From Chrysaora quinquecirrha (lineage: Eukaryota > Cnidaria > Scyphozoa > Semaeostomeae > Pelagiidae), in assembly GCA_014526335.1 (NCBI GenBank), contig JACTAT010000029.1:5618460-5682459 (forward strand): a stretch of DNA of 64,000 nucleotides, in the 5' to 3' direction. Every line of letters begins with the position of its first letter. Position 1 is the first letter of the stretch. Shown one piece after another: positions 1 through 41,504 of this stretch. Made by a program: the position numbers and the translations under genes. The notes under the pieces were generated by a model that had not been told where the DNA came from, searched no databases, and saw nothing but the letters and a program-made list of their open reading frames with translations.

Positions 1-1139
1 GTATAGCCAACGTAGAATGATTTCCAGTCTTAAGGTAGCCTGGCCTTTTTTGCAAAGCTTAAAATCCTTCTGAAAAGACCCACTCGCTGCCTCTGTTGAA
101 GTCTTGTTCTCTAGTAGTTATCCCTTGGAAATTTATATCGTCTATTTCGCTTCGCTACAACCCAAAAAAAAGCTGTTTTCCTGTCCTTGTATTTAGTGTA
201 GCTTCTAGGTTAAGATGTCAGGTTGCCATTAATTACTGCATGTACTATAAGTATCAAACCTTTTAAACTGCAGGTCCATTAGAACAGTACCACATCCAAA
301 GGACATAAAATGCCCGAGCTGCAAATGCACGCACTACACTGCTTATACAGTATTAATTCTCTGTGAGCTAAGAAGCTAAGCAGGGCAAGTCCCATACAAC
401 ATTATTATAAATGATAGCAAACAAACTATTCCCTTGATTCTTTATATTATGCTTTTCAACAGGTGGCGAGATACAAAGCTCTTCCATTTAGATTTAAATA
501 GTTTTGTGCTCGCTGTCTGAAGCTTGGTTTCCATATCGTGGTAAGCGACGAGGCACATGCTTAAGAAACATCCTCCCATATCATCATTAGCGTCCCCGTA
601 GCAACATATGGAAAGGCTTATATAGTACGTTATAAGAGGGCAGAGGGAGGGTGACCGACTTGCTTCAGTTAGGTAGGAAAGTGACGGGAAAGTGACAGCT
701 TCTGCCGAAATACATTCTAGGAAAACGCAGTTGAAGAGAAAGTATGGCGGCAAAAACATGACTTAGATCTTCGTGTTAGACAAGCCTACTATAGCTAGTA
801 TTGTCGCTGCATCGCACAAGTCTACCCTCAAACCAACGAGTCTACCCTCAAACCAACTGTATCTCAACATCTCAATAAAGCTAGTGCAGTATGCTAGTAG
901 CATGTTTGATTTTAGGTAAACAGTTTTCAATACAAATACAACCGATAAAACGTTTCAGATGCAAATGCAGAAAGAAAAGACAAAAAACTTTGATGGATCA
1001 GAATATAGTTCGCCATAATAGCTGTAGTTCTTAGCTGCTTGACTTAAGATCTTCTCCGTCCCACTTTTCAGTACTTCTTCTTTTAAGGCTTGCACAAAAA
1101 TGAACACGTGACATATCAACTGTCTTTGTTTACAACAAG
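1..1139. other. Upstream spacer of the cysteine synthase gene
   Basis: I see no gene I can support here. A 20-base unit, TCTACCCTCAAACCAACGAG, occurs at 821-840 and again (17 bases kept) at 841-857 as a perfect direct repeat. A 105-codon open frame on the minus strand (442-759) shows no recognisable domain and no splice context, so I do not call it. The last ~100 bases should hold the 5' UTR and promoter of the gene that starts at 1140, but no TATA box or other element is clear. Confidence 0.5.
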
Positions 1140-2282
1140 ATGGCGGACAGACTTGCCAGTGTAGGGATGCGGAAAATCTTGCATCAGCCAAGCAATACTG
1201 TTAGAAAATCTTCTGCAGTAGGTCTTAAATTGATTTATAGAAACCTTTCATCAAGTAATAGGATTGTCAGTAGCAATGTGTACATGGGTTTCAAAGGAAC
1301 GGTTGGAAATACGCCTCTTATCAAACTAGAAAAGTTGAGTGCGAAAACAGGATGTAACATCATGGTCAAAGCTGAGTTTCTAAACCCGGGAGGGTCTGTT
1401 AAAGACAGAGCTGCATTATACCTCATAAAAGATGCAGAAGAAAGAGGCTTGATAGGACCTGGTGGTACAATTGTTGAGGGTACTGCTGGGAACACTGGAA
1501 TAGGCCTGGCACATATGTGCTTGGCTCTTGGGTACAAATGTGTCATTTACATGCCTGATGACCAATCACAGGAGAAGATTGATGCAATTAAAGTTCTTGG
1601 TGCAGATGTCAGGCCAGTCCCAAGAGCACCATTTGAAGATCCAAAGAATTTCAATAAGTTGGCAATGGCTCATGCAGAGGCAATGGAAAATGCAGTTTGG
1701 ACCAATCAGTTTGACAACAGGGCCAATAGAAGGGCACATTATGAGACAACAGGGCCAGAAATATGGGAACAGACTAATGGAAAGGTGGATGCTGTGGTGT
1801 TTGGTACTGGAACTGGGGGGACACTTGCAGGATGTAGCATGTTTTTGAAAGAGAGAAATAAGAATATTAAGGCAGTTGTTGCAGACCCACAAGGAAGTGT
1901 CTTGTATTCATATTTCACACATGGCAAAATAGAAAGAACTGGGCCTGGTTCTATAACTGAGGGTATTGGACAAGGCAGGCTGACACACAACTTAGAAGGT
2001 GCACCAATTGATTTCGCACTTCACATGGAAGATAAGAAATCAGTTCAAATGACGTTTGAGTTGCTCCATGAAGAGGGGTTCTTTGTTGGGGCATCATCTG
2101 GGCTGAATGTTGCTGCTGCTGTAGATGTTGCTAAGGAGCTTGGGCCTGGTCACACAATTGTCACATGTCTTTGTGATACAGGGCAGAGATATTTCGCAAG
2201 GCTGTTTAACAAAGCATGGCTTAGGAGTAAAGGATTGCTTGAGATTATTCCAGCAGAACATCAAGGGTCCCTGACTGAATAG
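1140..2282 (+). CDS. Cysteine synthase-like PLP enzyme, probably mitochondrial
   Basis: A 380-residue intronless ORF of the fold-type II PLP-dependent family. Such enzymes (O-acetylserine sulfhydrylase/cysteine synthase) make cysteine by beta-replacement on an activated serine. Visible: PLP lysine in GGSVKDR (K88), substrate loop EGTAGNTG (113-120), glycine-rich phosphate loop GTGTGGTLAG (222-231), the GASSGLN segment (317-323) that holds the serine near the pyridine nitrogen, and CDTGQRY (345-351). The first ~50 residues precede the catalytic core, are rich in R, K and S with almost no acidic residues after residue 3, and look like a mitochondrial leader. There is no haem-binding N-terminal or CBS-pair C-terminal domain, so it is not a classical animal cystathionine beta-synthase. 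The overall sequence is closer to fungal/bacterial cysteine synthases (YGR012W/CysK type). The start ATGGCGG has a good eukaryotic context. Being intronless among intron-rich neighbours fits retroposition or transfer (inference). Confidence 0.9.
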   Translation: MADRLASVGMRKILHQPSNTVRKSSAVGLKLIYRNLSSSNRIVSSNVYMGFKGTVGNTPLIKLEKLSAKTGCNIMVKAEFLNPGGSVKDRAALYLIKDAEERGLIGPGGTIVEGTAGNTGIGLAHMCLALGYKCVIYMPDDQSQEKIDAIKVLGADVRPVPRAPFEDPKNFNKLAMAHAEAMENAVWTNQFDNRANRRAHYETTGPEIWEQTNGKVDAVVFGTGTGGTLAGCSMFLKERNKNIKAVVADPQGSVLYSYFTHGKIERTGPGSITEGIGQGRLTHNLEGAPIDFALHMEDKKSVQMTFELLHEEGFFVGASSGLNVAAAVDVAKELGPGHTIVTCLCDTGQRYFARLFNKAWLRSKGLLEIIPAEHQGSLTE

Positions 2283-5221
2283 ATAGGTATCACTGGTTGA
2301 TGCCTATACATTAAGAAGGATAAAATATTGCTTAATTTCTAATGCTTTTATGAAAATTATTTAGAAACCTTTCTATGATTAATTAATTAGTATAAATTTG
2401 CATATTTTGAGACATACACCTTATATTTTGATAATTACTTAATATTAACATACAGAAATTGAACAGTTTGATAAGTTAGAATCGTATTTCAAATAGATAA
2501 AAACATTGTTTATGTCGAAGATTTATAAAATTTTTAAGTAAAACGAAAATGTTTTCCTAAAGAACTTATCAGCTGATTCCGACTTTAAATCTTGCTTTGA
2601 ATTCCTAAATAACAGTAACTGTACGACTCAGATGTATTAGGTATATGGAGCGTCTCAAGTTCGCTCCAGTCTTAAGTTATAAAAGGGTGCCGTGCTGCGA
2701 GTAGTATAGATTAGTGTTCAACGCCGAGTTGAGGTCGAGTTTTTGCGCGAAAACTTGCGCCGAAAAAATTTTGAATGCCAAAAATGCCGAAAATCGCATC
2801 AATGCCGACCCGTTCGGGCACCGTCCCTAATGTACCTATACATACTGTATAGTGTTATAATATGGAAATATTATAATATATAGTGTATATATAATATGCA
2901 AAAGGATAGTAATTGGACGGAAACATGCAAAATGTTAGCCGGAGTGTAACCGAAGAGCGAAACGGTATAATTTTCAAGAGATTTGAATCCGCCAAGGTGC
3001 AACGATAGCTACATGTTTTTGCGTAATTAGGGCCTTTCCTGTGAAGTCACTCTGTTGCGGAATGATACAAAAATCATCCTTGCATGCTTTTGTCAAGAGT
3101 AATAACTATTAAGCGAAACAGCATAGTTTTCACACCGCCAGCACTCAACCATTCCACTATAACTGTCAGAAATTAGAAAACCTAAGTTTAGGAATTACCT
3201 TAAACCTGATATTAATTAGGCACCCTGTCTTGCCACCTTTAAGAAAAGAATCGAGAACTTTCAATGGCGAAAATACTTATTTTGTAAATGAGTTCTCTGG
3301 ACGTTTTGCCATGGCCGGGCTACTGTGCCTAACAAAATTTTAATGTAACAATAGCTAGAGGTACAGTGTGATGGTGGAACGTGGAAAGATTAAGAACAGG
3401 GAGCAGATGCATTTGGTGGATTATTAGCAAAGTAACGCGCACACTTTACTGTGTTCAAGGTTGCAGAATTTTCAAGGACGCCACGTGGCCACATGAAGAA
3501 ACCACGTGACTTGTTTTCACTGTTATCATCGAACTCCTCTGTATTTACAATCAGAAAACACCCTTTTACAACAACCATATTATAACCCAGTCCCACAAAC
3601 GACACCAAAACAGCTTGGATAGAGAAATATTTTGCAGTTCTGAAGAATCGAAAATCGAGAATGTGGCAAAATAAGTGAAGAAATAAATGTCTCGAATATT
3701 CACCAGCGTTAACTTGTAGTAACAAAGTTGTATAGGTTATTAGCTTAAAACTGAATGAGCTATTTTATTTTCAGGTGAAAGCATAAAAATTTAATGCAGT
3801 TTTGCTGGTGGCTGCAGAAAGAACGACCAGTGAACTGCCAGACCCTGGAGACACGTGGGATTTGTTTTGGTCAGTTTGTAAACCGTTATAAGGCCTACAA
3901 CGTGGGGACAATATAGCAAAATAAGCTACGCAACAGCTGATAAACATAGTGGAATAGTCCCGAAGTTGGTATGGTTGATTAGAAATGGATACAGATCCAA
4001 GTGTCAACTGCAAACCGAGTGCATGTCAGCTGGGAATAGAGGACAAGGAGAACGTGAAAATGAGGGATGAGCAGACTGTGGTCCATGATGAAGATATCAG
4101 AGATAGCAGCAGCAGCAGTGCAGATAACAGCAGGGAAAGTGCCCAAGAGATGCTGGTCTGTCGCTCCGACTGCCGATGCTCTGGTCCGCAGATGAGGGAC
4201 AAGAAAGGCTTGAGCAGGATGGGCCAATATGGGCTTGGAGCATGGCGAGTTGGTAAGGTGACCACGGATGTCATCCTCGACAAAATCTGAGTTGGTAATG
4301 AAATGTGCACTGCATGCGAAGCATTATAACACGGCACTGATGCATGGTCGCATTACACATACTTTACTTCACCAATGCTGAGTAGATGCTATGGAGAGAC
4401 GAAGGTGTTTGCTGTTGTTTGTTACAAAGAAAGATACCGTCACAATACTGTTACAATTCCATAAGCCTTTATTCTGATGTCACTGCATATTGCGCCACAA
4501 TGAACGAATTAGAAACACTTAAACATTCATATCAGTTCTCACAGTAATATATAATGCTGATTGTATGTTATATAAAAAGACACATAAATTTACTCTTGTT
4601 TTTTTCAGTCACTCTTTGTATTGTGTTTTGAAGAAATTGCTATTTGGGTGGTTGATCAGGAGGGCTTAGTTTATGGTTTATGTACTCTACTGGGTAAAAC
4701 ACATCGAGATCGCAACTTTGCATACAGTACTTATTCAATAGATTGGTGCTTATTACCCTATTTTCTATCGTTTTTGAGGCACTTTAAAAAAGAGCACAAT
4801 CAAGAAGTCTTTATTTGTCAATGCAGGTCAGGGATTCAGGCAGTTTAGCAGCTGATTGGGCCCTACAATTTGCGCCTGAAAAAACGTATATTTTATGGCA
4901 CTTGCTTTTCGAAGTCTGAGATGTGGAAAATTAAGTTAACTGGAGAATTCAAACCTTAATAAGGGTAGAACGCGCAGGACCCATGGACTGTGCGCCGAGT
5001 GTCTACATTGTCACTTATACTAATCTAAAGCCAGAAGCAATGTCATTGTCACTGGATAGTCTCACAAAATTCTAATAATCTAAGGTATTGAGCACCCAAT
5101 ACTGCTTTAGGGGCTTGAGGAGAGAAGTTCTTCGATCCCTATGGAGTAGCAAGGTATAGGAGAATCTCGAGCCCATTACAGCCTTTTAGAACAACAACAG
5201 CACAAAAACACTAACCCACCA
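2283..5221. other. Spacer downstream of cysteine synthase
   Basis: AT-rich non-coding sequence. Apart from the possible exon near 4 kb (separate entry) I find no protein homology, RNA gene or clear mobile element. Short AT runs such as 2850-2900 are palindromic but too simple to interpret. Confidence 0.4.
3985..4252 (+). CDS. Possible first coding exon of an unknown gene
   Basis: The frame opens at ATG 3985 and runs about 89 codons to a consensus donor, GTAAGG, at 4253-4258; without splicing it would stop at 4290. The peptide is hydrophilic: acidic at the start (MDTDPSVNCK), then a serine run (SSSSSADNS), then a cysteine patch (CRSDCRCSG) and an aromatic/glycine end (GQYGLGAWRV). I do not recognise it. 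A T-rich acceptor-like TTTTTTTCAG lies at about 4599-4608, but joining it in phase gives a stop within a few codons, so the continuation is unproven. It may be a short gene, a first exon with distant partners, or chance. Confidence 0.2.
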
Positions 5222-5222
5222 C

Positions 5223-5309
5223 GTGAAGGTGAAACGGTGTATTTAGCGCCAGTCCCTAGGATTTCAGTACTTGGCAAGCTCATCGAGACATCGACCATGG
5301 CAGTGACGC
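5223..5309 (-). repeat. SINE family 1, truncated copy
   Basis: Matches the tail half of the tRNA-derived SINE seen complete at 5806-5984: GTGAAGGTGAAA, then the GCGCCAGT block, CGAGACATCGACC and GTGACGC. The tRNA-like head with the Pol III boxes is missing. Confidence 0.6.
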
Positions 5310-5805
5310 AATTCAATATGGGAAAATTAGGTTTACGCAAACTAGGCCCGTTTACTTTCTTGTTGCTGGAACAGCGTAACTGCAAATCATTTACATCGAT
5401 GAGATTTCATTCCATTTACGATGAAGCGAACTGCATGGGATCGTAACTAAAACGATTCAGTACACAAGAAAATGATCAAAAACAGAGATCCATGTGGTCA
5501 ACAAAACAGGTGTTCAATTGAAACAGGTTTTCCGAGAAAAGCCATAGATTCAAGTTACCATGTTGACGAGACAGTAAAATGCGCAAGTTCTTTCATAGCA
5601 GCTGTTATGCCCTGTCGACAGGCCAGTATAAAGAGATCGCAGGCCGTAGACACGGGCGCACTGGACACCAATAATTTTTCTGAGATACTTCTCCAGTTTT
5701 TTCCTTTACTTCAAGGTATGATAAATGGACTGTGATTCTGACGTTCGAGATCCATATAACGCACGCACATTACTTTACTGTGTATGTCTCCTGATACGAT
5801 CAATA

Positions 5806-5984
5806 GGTGAAGGTGAAGGTGAAATGATGTTTTAGCGCCAGTCGCTAGGATCTCAGTAGTAGGTTAACTAATCGAGACCTCGACCCTGGCTGTGACGCTA
5901 CCGTGGCTGGGTACGAACCCTGACCACACTGAGCTTCTGACACCACGAGTCAGCTGGATTACACCACGACACCACAGCACCTTC
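5806..5984 (-). repeat. SINE family 1, full copy (tRNA-derived)
   Basis: About 180 bp. Read on the minus strand it begins GAAGGTGCTGTGG, then an A-box-like TGGTGTAATCCAG and a B box GGTTCGTACCC (plus-strand 5909-5920), which together are an RNA polymerase III internal promoter of tRNA type. A ~100-bp body follows, ending in a short tandem tail (CACCTT)n. Both ends carry the same hexamer, so the element starts GAAGGTG and ends CACCTTC as seen on either strand. At least eight other copies or fragments in this window share this structure, which identifies a dispersed family. Confidence 0.8.
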
Positions 5985-6964
5985 AATAAAGCGGCTCAAG
6001 CAATACAAATTTTCAACATTTTCCGGGCAGATAAGCTTGTGTCCACCCACCATTCGATAGAACTAACGCCAACTAGTTATAACTGTTACCTTATGTCGAA
6101 GTGCCAACAACAAGTCAGAGCTGATAGGATGCAGTTGATCGCAGTCGCAAGAGCACCAACGTTAGCTGCGACTGACAGCTAATTGCAGTAGTAGAACATG
6201 CACAACTTTTTAGAACAGTGTGCCAACTACGTCAAAAAGGAATTAGTTAATAACTTGTTGCGATAAATTAGTTCCAAAAATAGCCTGTTAGCAGTCGGCA
6301 ACTGGTTCTGACTGTGCGCAATGTCGATATAAGCATGGCTTTAGGGATTTGCTATTCCAGGATCTCGGAAATATGCGCCTATGGAGAATTTTTCTCCTCC
6401 ACATGCATGCTCCCCAATCCAGTTCTCCCTCGTATGAAATAAAATTGAATCGACTCGATGATTCAGAAGTATATACTATGTCCCCTTTGATCGAAGCCTG
6501 AAACAATCTGAACTCCTCTTTAAGTACAGTAATCATAGTGCGGTAACAATTCGCTAAATTCTACATTGCCCTTTTCAATGCTTCACCCTCCACGTACAAG
6601 AGGAGTCAAATTCATGCTAACAAAAGTTATGATATATATACTCAATCTATTTATTCCGCAAATACTTCAACAACAAAAATGCATTACAAAAATTAAAATT
6701 AATAATAGCCAAAAAGCAAATTAAAAATTAACTATGAAATAATAATTTTAAATTTATCACATTTGCTGAGAGTTTCAGACAATAAATAATAAGACCTAAT
6801 AATAACAATACTATTTCAATAATTTATAGAACAAGGAAGGTAGCATGGCCTCCTACAACAAGCAATCTCGTAAGCCTACTTGAGGCCCTTGAGGGTTACC
6901 CCTAAAGAAGAAGTGGTATCGATGTGCCGTCCGGTTATGGGTAAACTGTCGATTCTTTGCCTAA

Positions 6965-7085
6965 GTGAAGGTGAAATGGTGTATTTAGTGTCATGGTAAA
7001 CTAATCGAAACCTTGACCCTGCTGTGACGCTACCGTAGCTGGCGCTCGAACCCTGACCTCGCTAAGCTTCTGACACCACGAGACA
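6965..7085 (-). repeat. SINE family 1, 3'-deleted diverged copy
   Basis: Starts GTGAAGGTGAAATGGTG, lacks the GCTAGGATCTCAG block, and keeps GTGACGCTACCGTAGC, a B box (GGTTCGAGCGCC on the minus strand) and GACACCACGAGACAG. The outer end of the tRNA-like head is lost. Confidence 0.65.
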
Positions 7086-7397
7086 GTCTTTTGTTGTTCT
7101 TAACGGTTAATTTCAGGTTTGAATTAAAATTTCTATTAGTAGAAAGCCAACTGGCTTTGTTCAATGTTTCCAGGAAGAGAGTTCGAGCGAGCTTACAGAT
7201 TCCACAAAATTTTATTTCAATGAAATATTTTTGCTCGGGCTTTGAGGTGCAATGCATAAATGATGCTCTGGTTATAGGGTTGTCTATTCCAAAATTAGGC
7301 GCTTGTTATCACACCTCCCCGTTACTTTGGGCTCTTTGAGGCACGTGTACCATTCCCCCTATTATGTGTACCACATCCCCTATAGAAAACTACATAA

Positions 7398-7922
7398 CTA
7401 TGTTGGATGAATAAACGAATCAATATGTTTAGAGAATGGGTTCGATTGAACGTTATAACTCAAAATGAAGTTCATTTTTGGATCACGAAAATGAATCGTG
7501 CGCTTGAATTTATCTACTTCTGGAGCAGTTTTCTGCATATGATTCTTTCCAAAGATAACATCTTTTTTCAAATTTGGAATGACCAACATTTGGAAGCGAT
7601 AAGACTTATTGTTGGCAAATTTCAGAGGAACGATCATAGATCCACAAGGGTGTAGTTTTGATAATGACTCATCAGGAAGAGAATCTACTGGGTCCAAAGT
7701 TCTTTCTTTATCCATTTTCAGCAATTCTTCAGCAAATTGCAAGGAAATACAGGACGTTGACAAGTCACTGACAATAGGCATTGAAAATGCACGATGAGCT
7801 GCAACAACGGGAACCGTTAATATGTCATCAGGGACTGGTGTTGAAATGACGTTGCGCTCATGGTTTCCATCAAGAGAAGTAGAGGGCGTAACTTCCTTGT
7901 TAGATTTTTCCAATTTGAACAA
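7398..7922 (-). pseudogene. Retrotransposon aspartic-protease-like remnant
   Basis: A 174-codon open frame. The middle resembles a retropepsin domain of LTR retrotransposons: a hydrophobic strand leading to an acidic active-site-like position (PIVSDLSTSCISLQ), then a C-terminal part (KKDVIFGKNHMQK followed by KRTIHF) like the I-[IL]-G flap end and the basic/TIHF strand of such enzymes. The catalytic D-[ST]-G triad is not intact: the glycine is absent (D-L-S). Sequence upstream on the same strand (7922-8060) has protein-like character but stops and frame changes. I infer a decayed Ty3-type fragment. No LTRs, gag, RT or integrase are visible nearby. A host gene exon is the alternative. Confidence 0.4.
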
Positions 7923-9440
7923 AAATGACTTTAGTTTGTCGAGTCACCCTCTCGTTCAAAACAGAGTCCTGGATAAGAAGTCTTCAAGCTTACCACCTTC
8001 CATACTGCAAGAAAGAAGTTCCGGTCAAACTCAATTTGATCCAGCATTTTTATTTGAGATAATGCTCCAGAAACAGCAAGGTTCGCAATGTACATGTATG
8101 AAACAGTTCTATGGAGGTCCAGTTTTCAAGGTCTATTGCCGAAGGGTTCGGATTCTACTTTTATGAAACCAATCTTAACGTCTACTGCCGGAGATCCAGT
8201 TTTCAAGGTCCCAAGATTAAGCTTTGGAATTCTATTCACGGATACCTAAATGCCGGACTTCTTATCAGGCCGGAACTCTCACATCAAGAATCTACATTCT
8301 ACGTAGCTACGAAACTAACCAAGCAATAACCAAAATGAGCAGTCTTCAGTCAATGACACATATCATCTATGACAGGCACGCTTCTCTTCTCTTGCCAACG
8401 TGTGATATATTTACCGTATTTCCAAGCTCCGACATTCCCGATTGTCCTTTTAATTATGCTTCTACTGCTGGTCTTCGGTCTTGCACCAAAATGGGTTTCT
8501 TTGCTGCTAATATCTTGGACTTCACTAACGAAGCAACTACGGCTTGTCTGCATATTAACTGCACTCATGTCTTAGCTTTAGATTTAGAACTTCAGATATA
8601 AGTGACTTTGGCCTTCTATGTTAAATTTTTCAAGACAATACTCCTATAGCTCCTGTCTCTATCTGTTCTCTTGTTGTTCTGATCATCCTATGCAAATATT
8701 TCTATATAAAAAAGTCCGTGAATATGCGCGCTCTAAGGATAATAGACGCGTGGCGAGCAAAAATACGGTATTCTCAATATGCCATAACAACCTGTTGATA
8801 AAGCAAGACTATAGCATCGACTTATATAAAAAACATCAAATTTTACCCGCCAATCAGGAATCGAGCATATGGAAAACCGGTTTTCAAGAGAATCGCTTCA
8901 ACAAGTTGATTAACTATTTTGCTTGGTTGAAAAGGATAGTCTAAATAAAGCCTGTAATTGCTCTGAGCTGCGTGCAGTTTCTTGGATAAAGGTTTTGTTG
9001 GGGTTATTTTGGGCTGAAGAAGCTCAGGTTCTTTTAGGGGTGGTCTTAATTAACTTATTAATTTATTCATAATTTGATGTATCTATAATTAATATATATA
9101 AAATGACAAACGATAGCCACATCGTTTATCAAAGAAGTTTGTTTTTTCTTTGTGATTATCGTGTTAGTTCGATTAAAAGCCCGTGGCGTTTATTCAAAAG
9201 GGACGTTTAAGAGGGCGTCGTTTATCTTCAAATTAACTTTTTGTATTAAGACTTTTCATTAAGAAAAGTTCTAAATTCAAATATGGGGACACTTTCACAG
9301 ACATTTGTCAGGAGTTCTTTTGGGGTGGGGGTGTTTAATTGGTGGAGAGTTTAAAAGAAAGGCGACGTTTAATCGGTACACGTCCTTTATTTTATAAGAA
9401 ACCTACATCGAGGCCTAGTCCTACAAGTTTCTTAATTTTT
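7923..9440. other. Spacer, possible retroelement debris
   Basis: Several short open frames on both strands (for example 8224-8601 +) show no domain I recognise. A phrase CCAGTTTTCAAGGTC occurs near 8118 and again near 8200, suggesting a small internal duplication. Confidence 0.3.
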
Positions 9441-9449
9441 TACTCTTAA

Positions 9450-9668
9450 AGCTGTGTTAACCTAGGAGACATGTCGCGCACGACATTGTAATTGGCGTGT
9501 CTCCAAGGGGTCCCTAAACATGTCCTCCGAGTCACGGAGACGGAAACCGGTTCTGTTGTCTCCCTGCAACATTTGAGTGTTTCTTGCTACAAATTTTGTC
9601 GCGAGCTTCAAAGTTTCAGAGGTGGCTAAACTGGGAGACATTCAGGGGGCATGTCTCCTGTTCAGCAA
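9450..9668. repeat. Inverted-repeat element with GGAGACATG ends
   Basis: The left end has GTTAACCTAGGAGACATGTC and the right end GGCATGTCTCCTGTTCAGCA, an imperfect inverted pair around a GC-richer core containing further GTCTCC copies. This looks like a small non-autonomous DNA element. No target duplication is clear. Confidence 0.35.
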
Positions 9669-10772
9669 GGCCTTAAGTTTCTTTAAGATTTCTTAAAATG
9701 TTTCGTTATTAAGGAAAATTGCTGCATTATACCCCACAACGTAATTCAGGACAATAAAACAGGACAAGAGACGAGTGATCAACGAATAGAAATGTCCGAA
9801 ATTATGTTGGACATGAGTTACTCATCATTATTCTCTAGTTACAAATAGAGTTTAAAATAGAGGTTTCTTGAAGAAGAAGCTCTTTAGGTTTCTTAGATTT
9901 TAAAAGTGTCTAGATCTAGGTTTCTTATAAAGTGGTTTCGTATGAAGAAAAAACCTGTACCCTTTAATTTTTGTACTTTTGAGGCCAATATAACTTTCGG
10001 TATATCAGGGATTTTTTCTTCTTTGCAAATTAACAAACTCAAGAGAAGTTTTTGCAACATGAAAAATCGATATCTTGGTCACATCATTTTGCAAATAAAC
10101 AAAACTTTGCACAAAAAGTTAGCTTCGATCCAGAAGACACTTTAACATAGCTATATAAAGCTAATATATATTTACAAAAACCTGATTTAGCTTAGAAACA
10201 TCTAAACTATATACTGACAAATAATTTACATATATATTAAAAGTAAAGTTCCAGTTTATATAAGCCAAGTTCCGCTCTCGCTCTGTATCTGTTTAAACGT
10301 ATATGCTATGTAGCTTTTTAACTGTGAATGATTCTGTTTTCTAGCCACCGATAATTTTCACTGCCAATTCGCGTTGTAGCCAGACTATTGAAGTACAAGT
10401 ACCCTAATGGGAAAAGCCATTGATTGTCTTTAGCAGGTATTGTCAGCTATAGTTAACGTTTTCTTCATTGGATATCCATTTTGTAATGATCCATATGACT
10501 AACTATCAAAACAATTGTCCATAAAAACGGAAAATTCCTTTTCAATAAGCAGTTCATATTGAAAATCTTCTTTTAAAGAGAATCTCAAAAACGAAAATTG
10601 ATAACGACAATCTTTGTAGGTAAAGGCATCGACAATGTTACTGTCTTTTATCTGTACTGTAAGCTACACTTCTCCAAGCAAGCCAGTTCAGTTACGTGTG
10701 GAACAGTATTCCAACTTCAAGCTGTCTCTAGGCCAATTCATAAACATCCACAGGGCTACCTCTTGTAATAGA

Positions 10773-41504
<30,732 letters not shown>

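Noticed and set aside
442..759. 105-codon minus-strand ORF upstream of cysteine synthase
   Set aside because: No domain, no splice signals, and cysteine/serine-rich composition typical of a chance frame.
955..1191. Minus-strand ORF beginning inside the cysteine synthase start region
   Set aside because: It overlaps the real gene antisense and has no homology I recognise.
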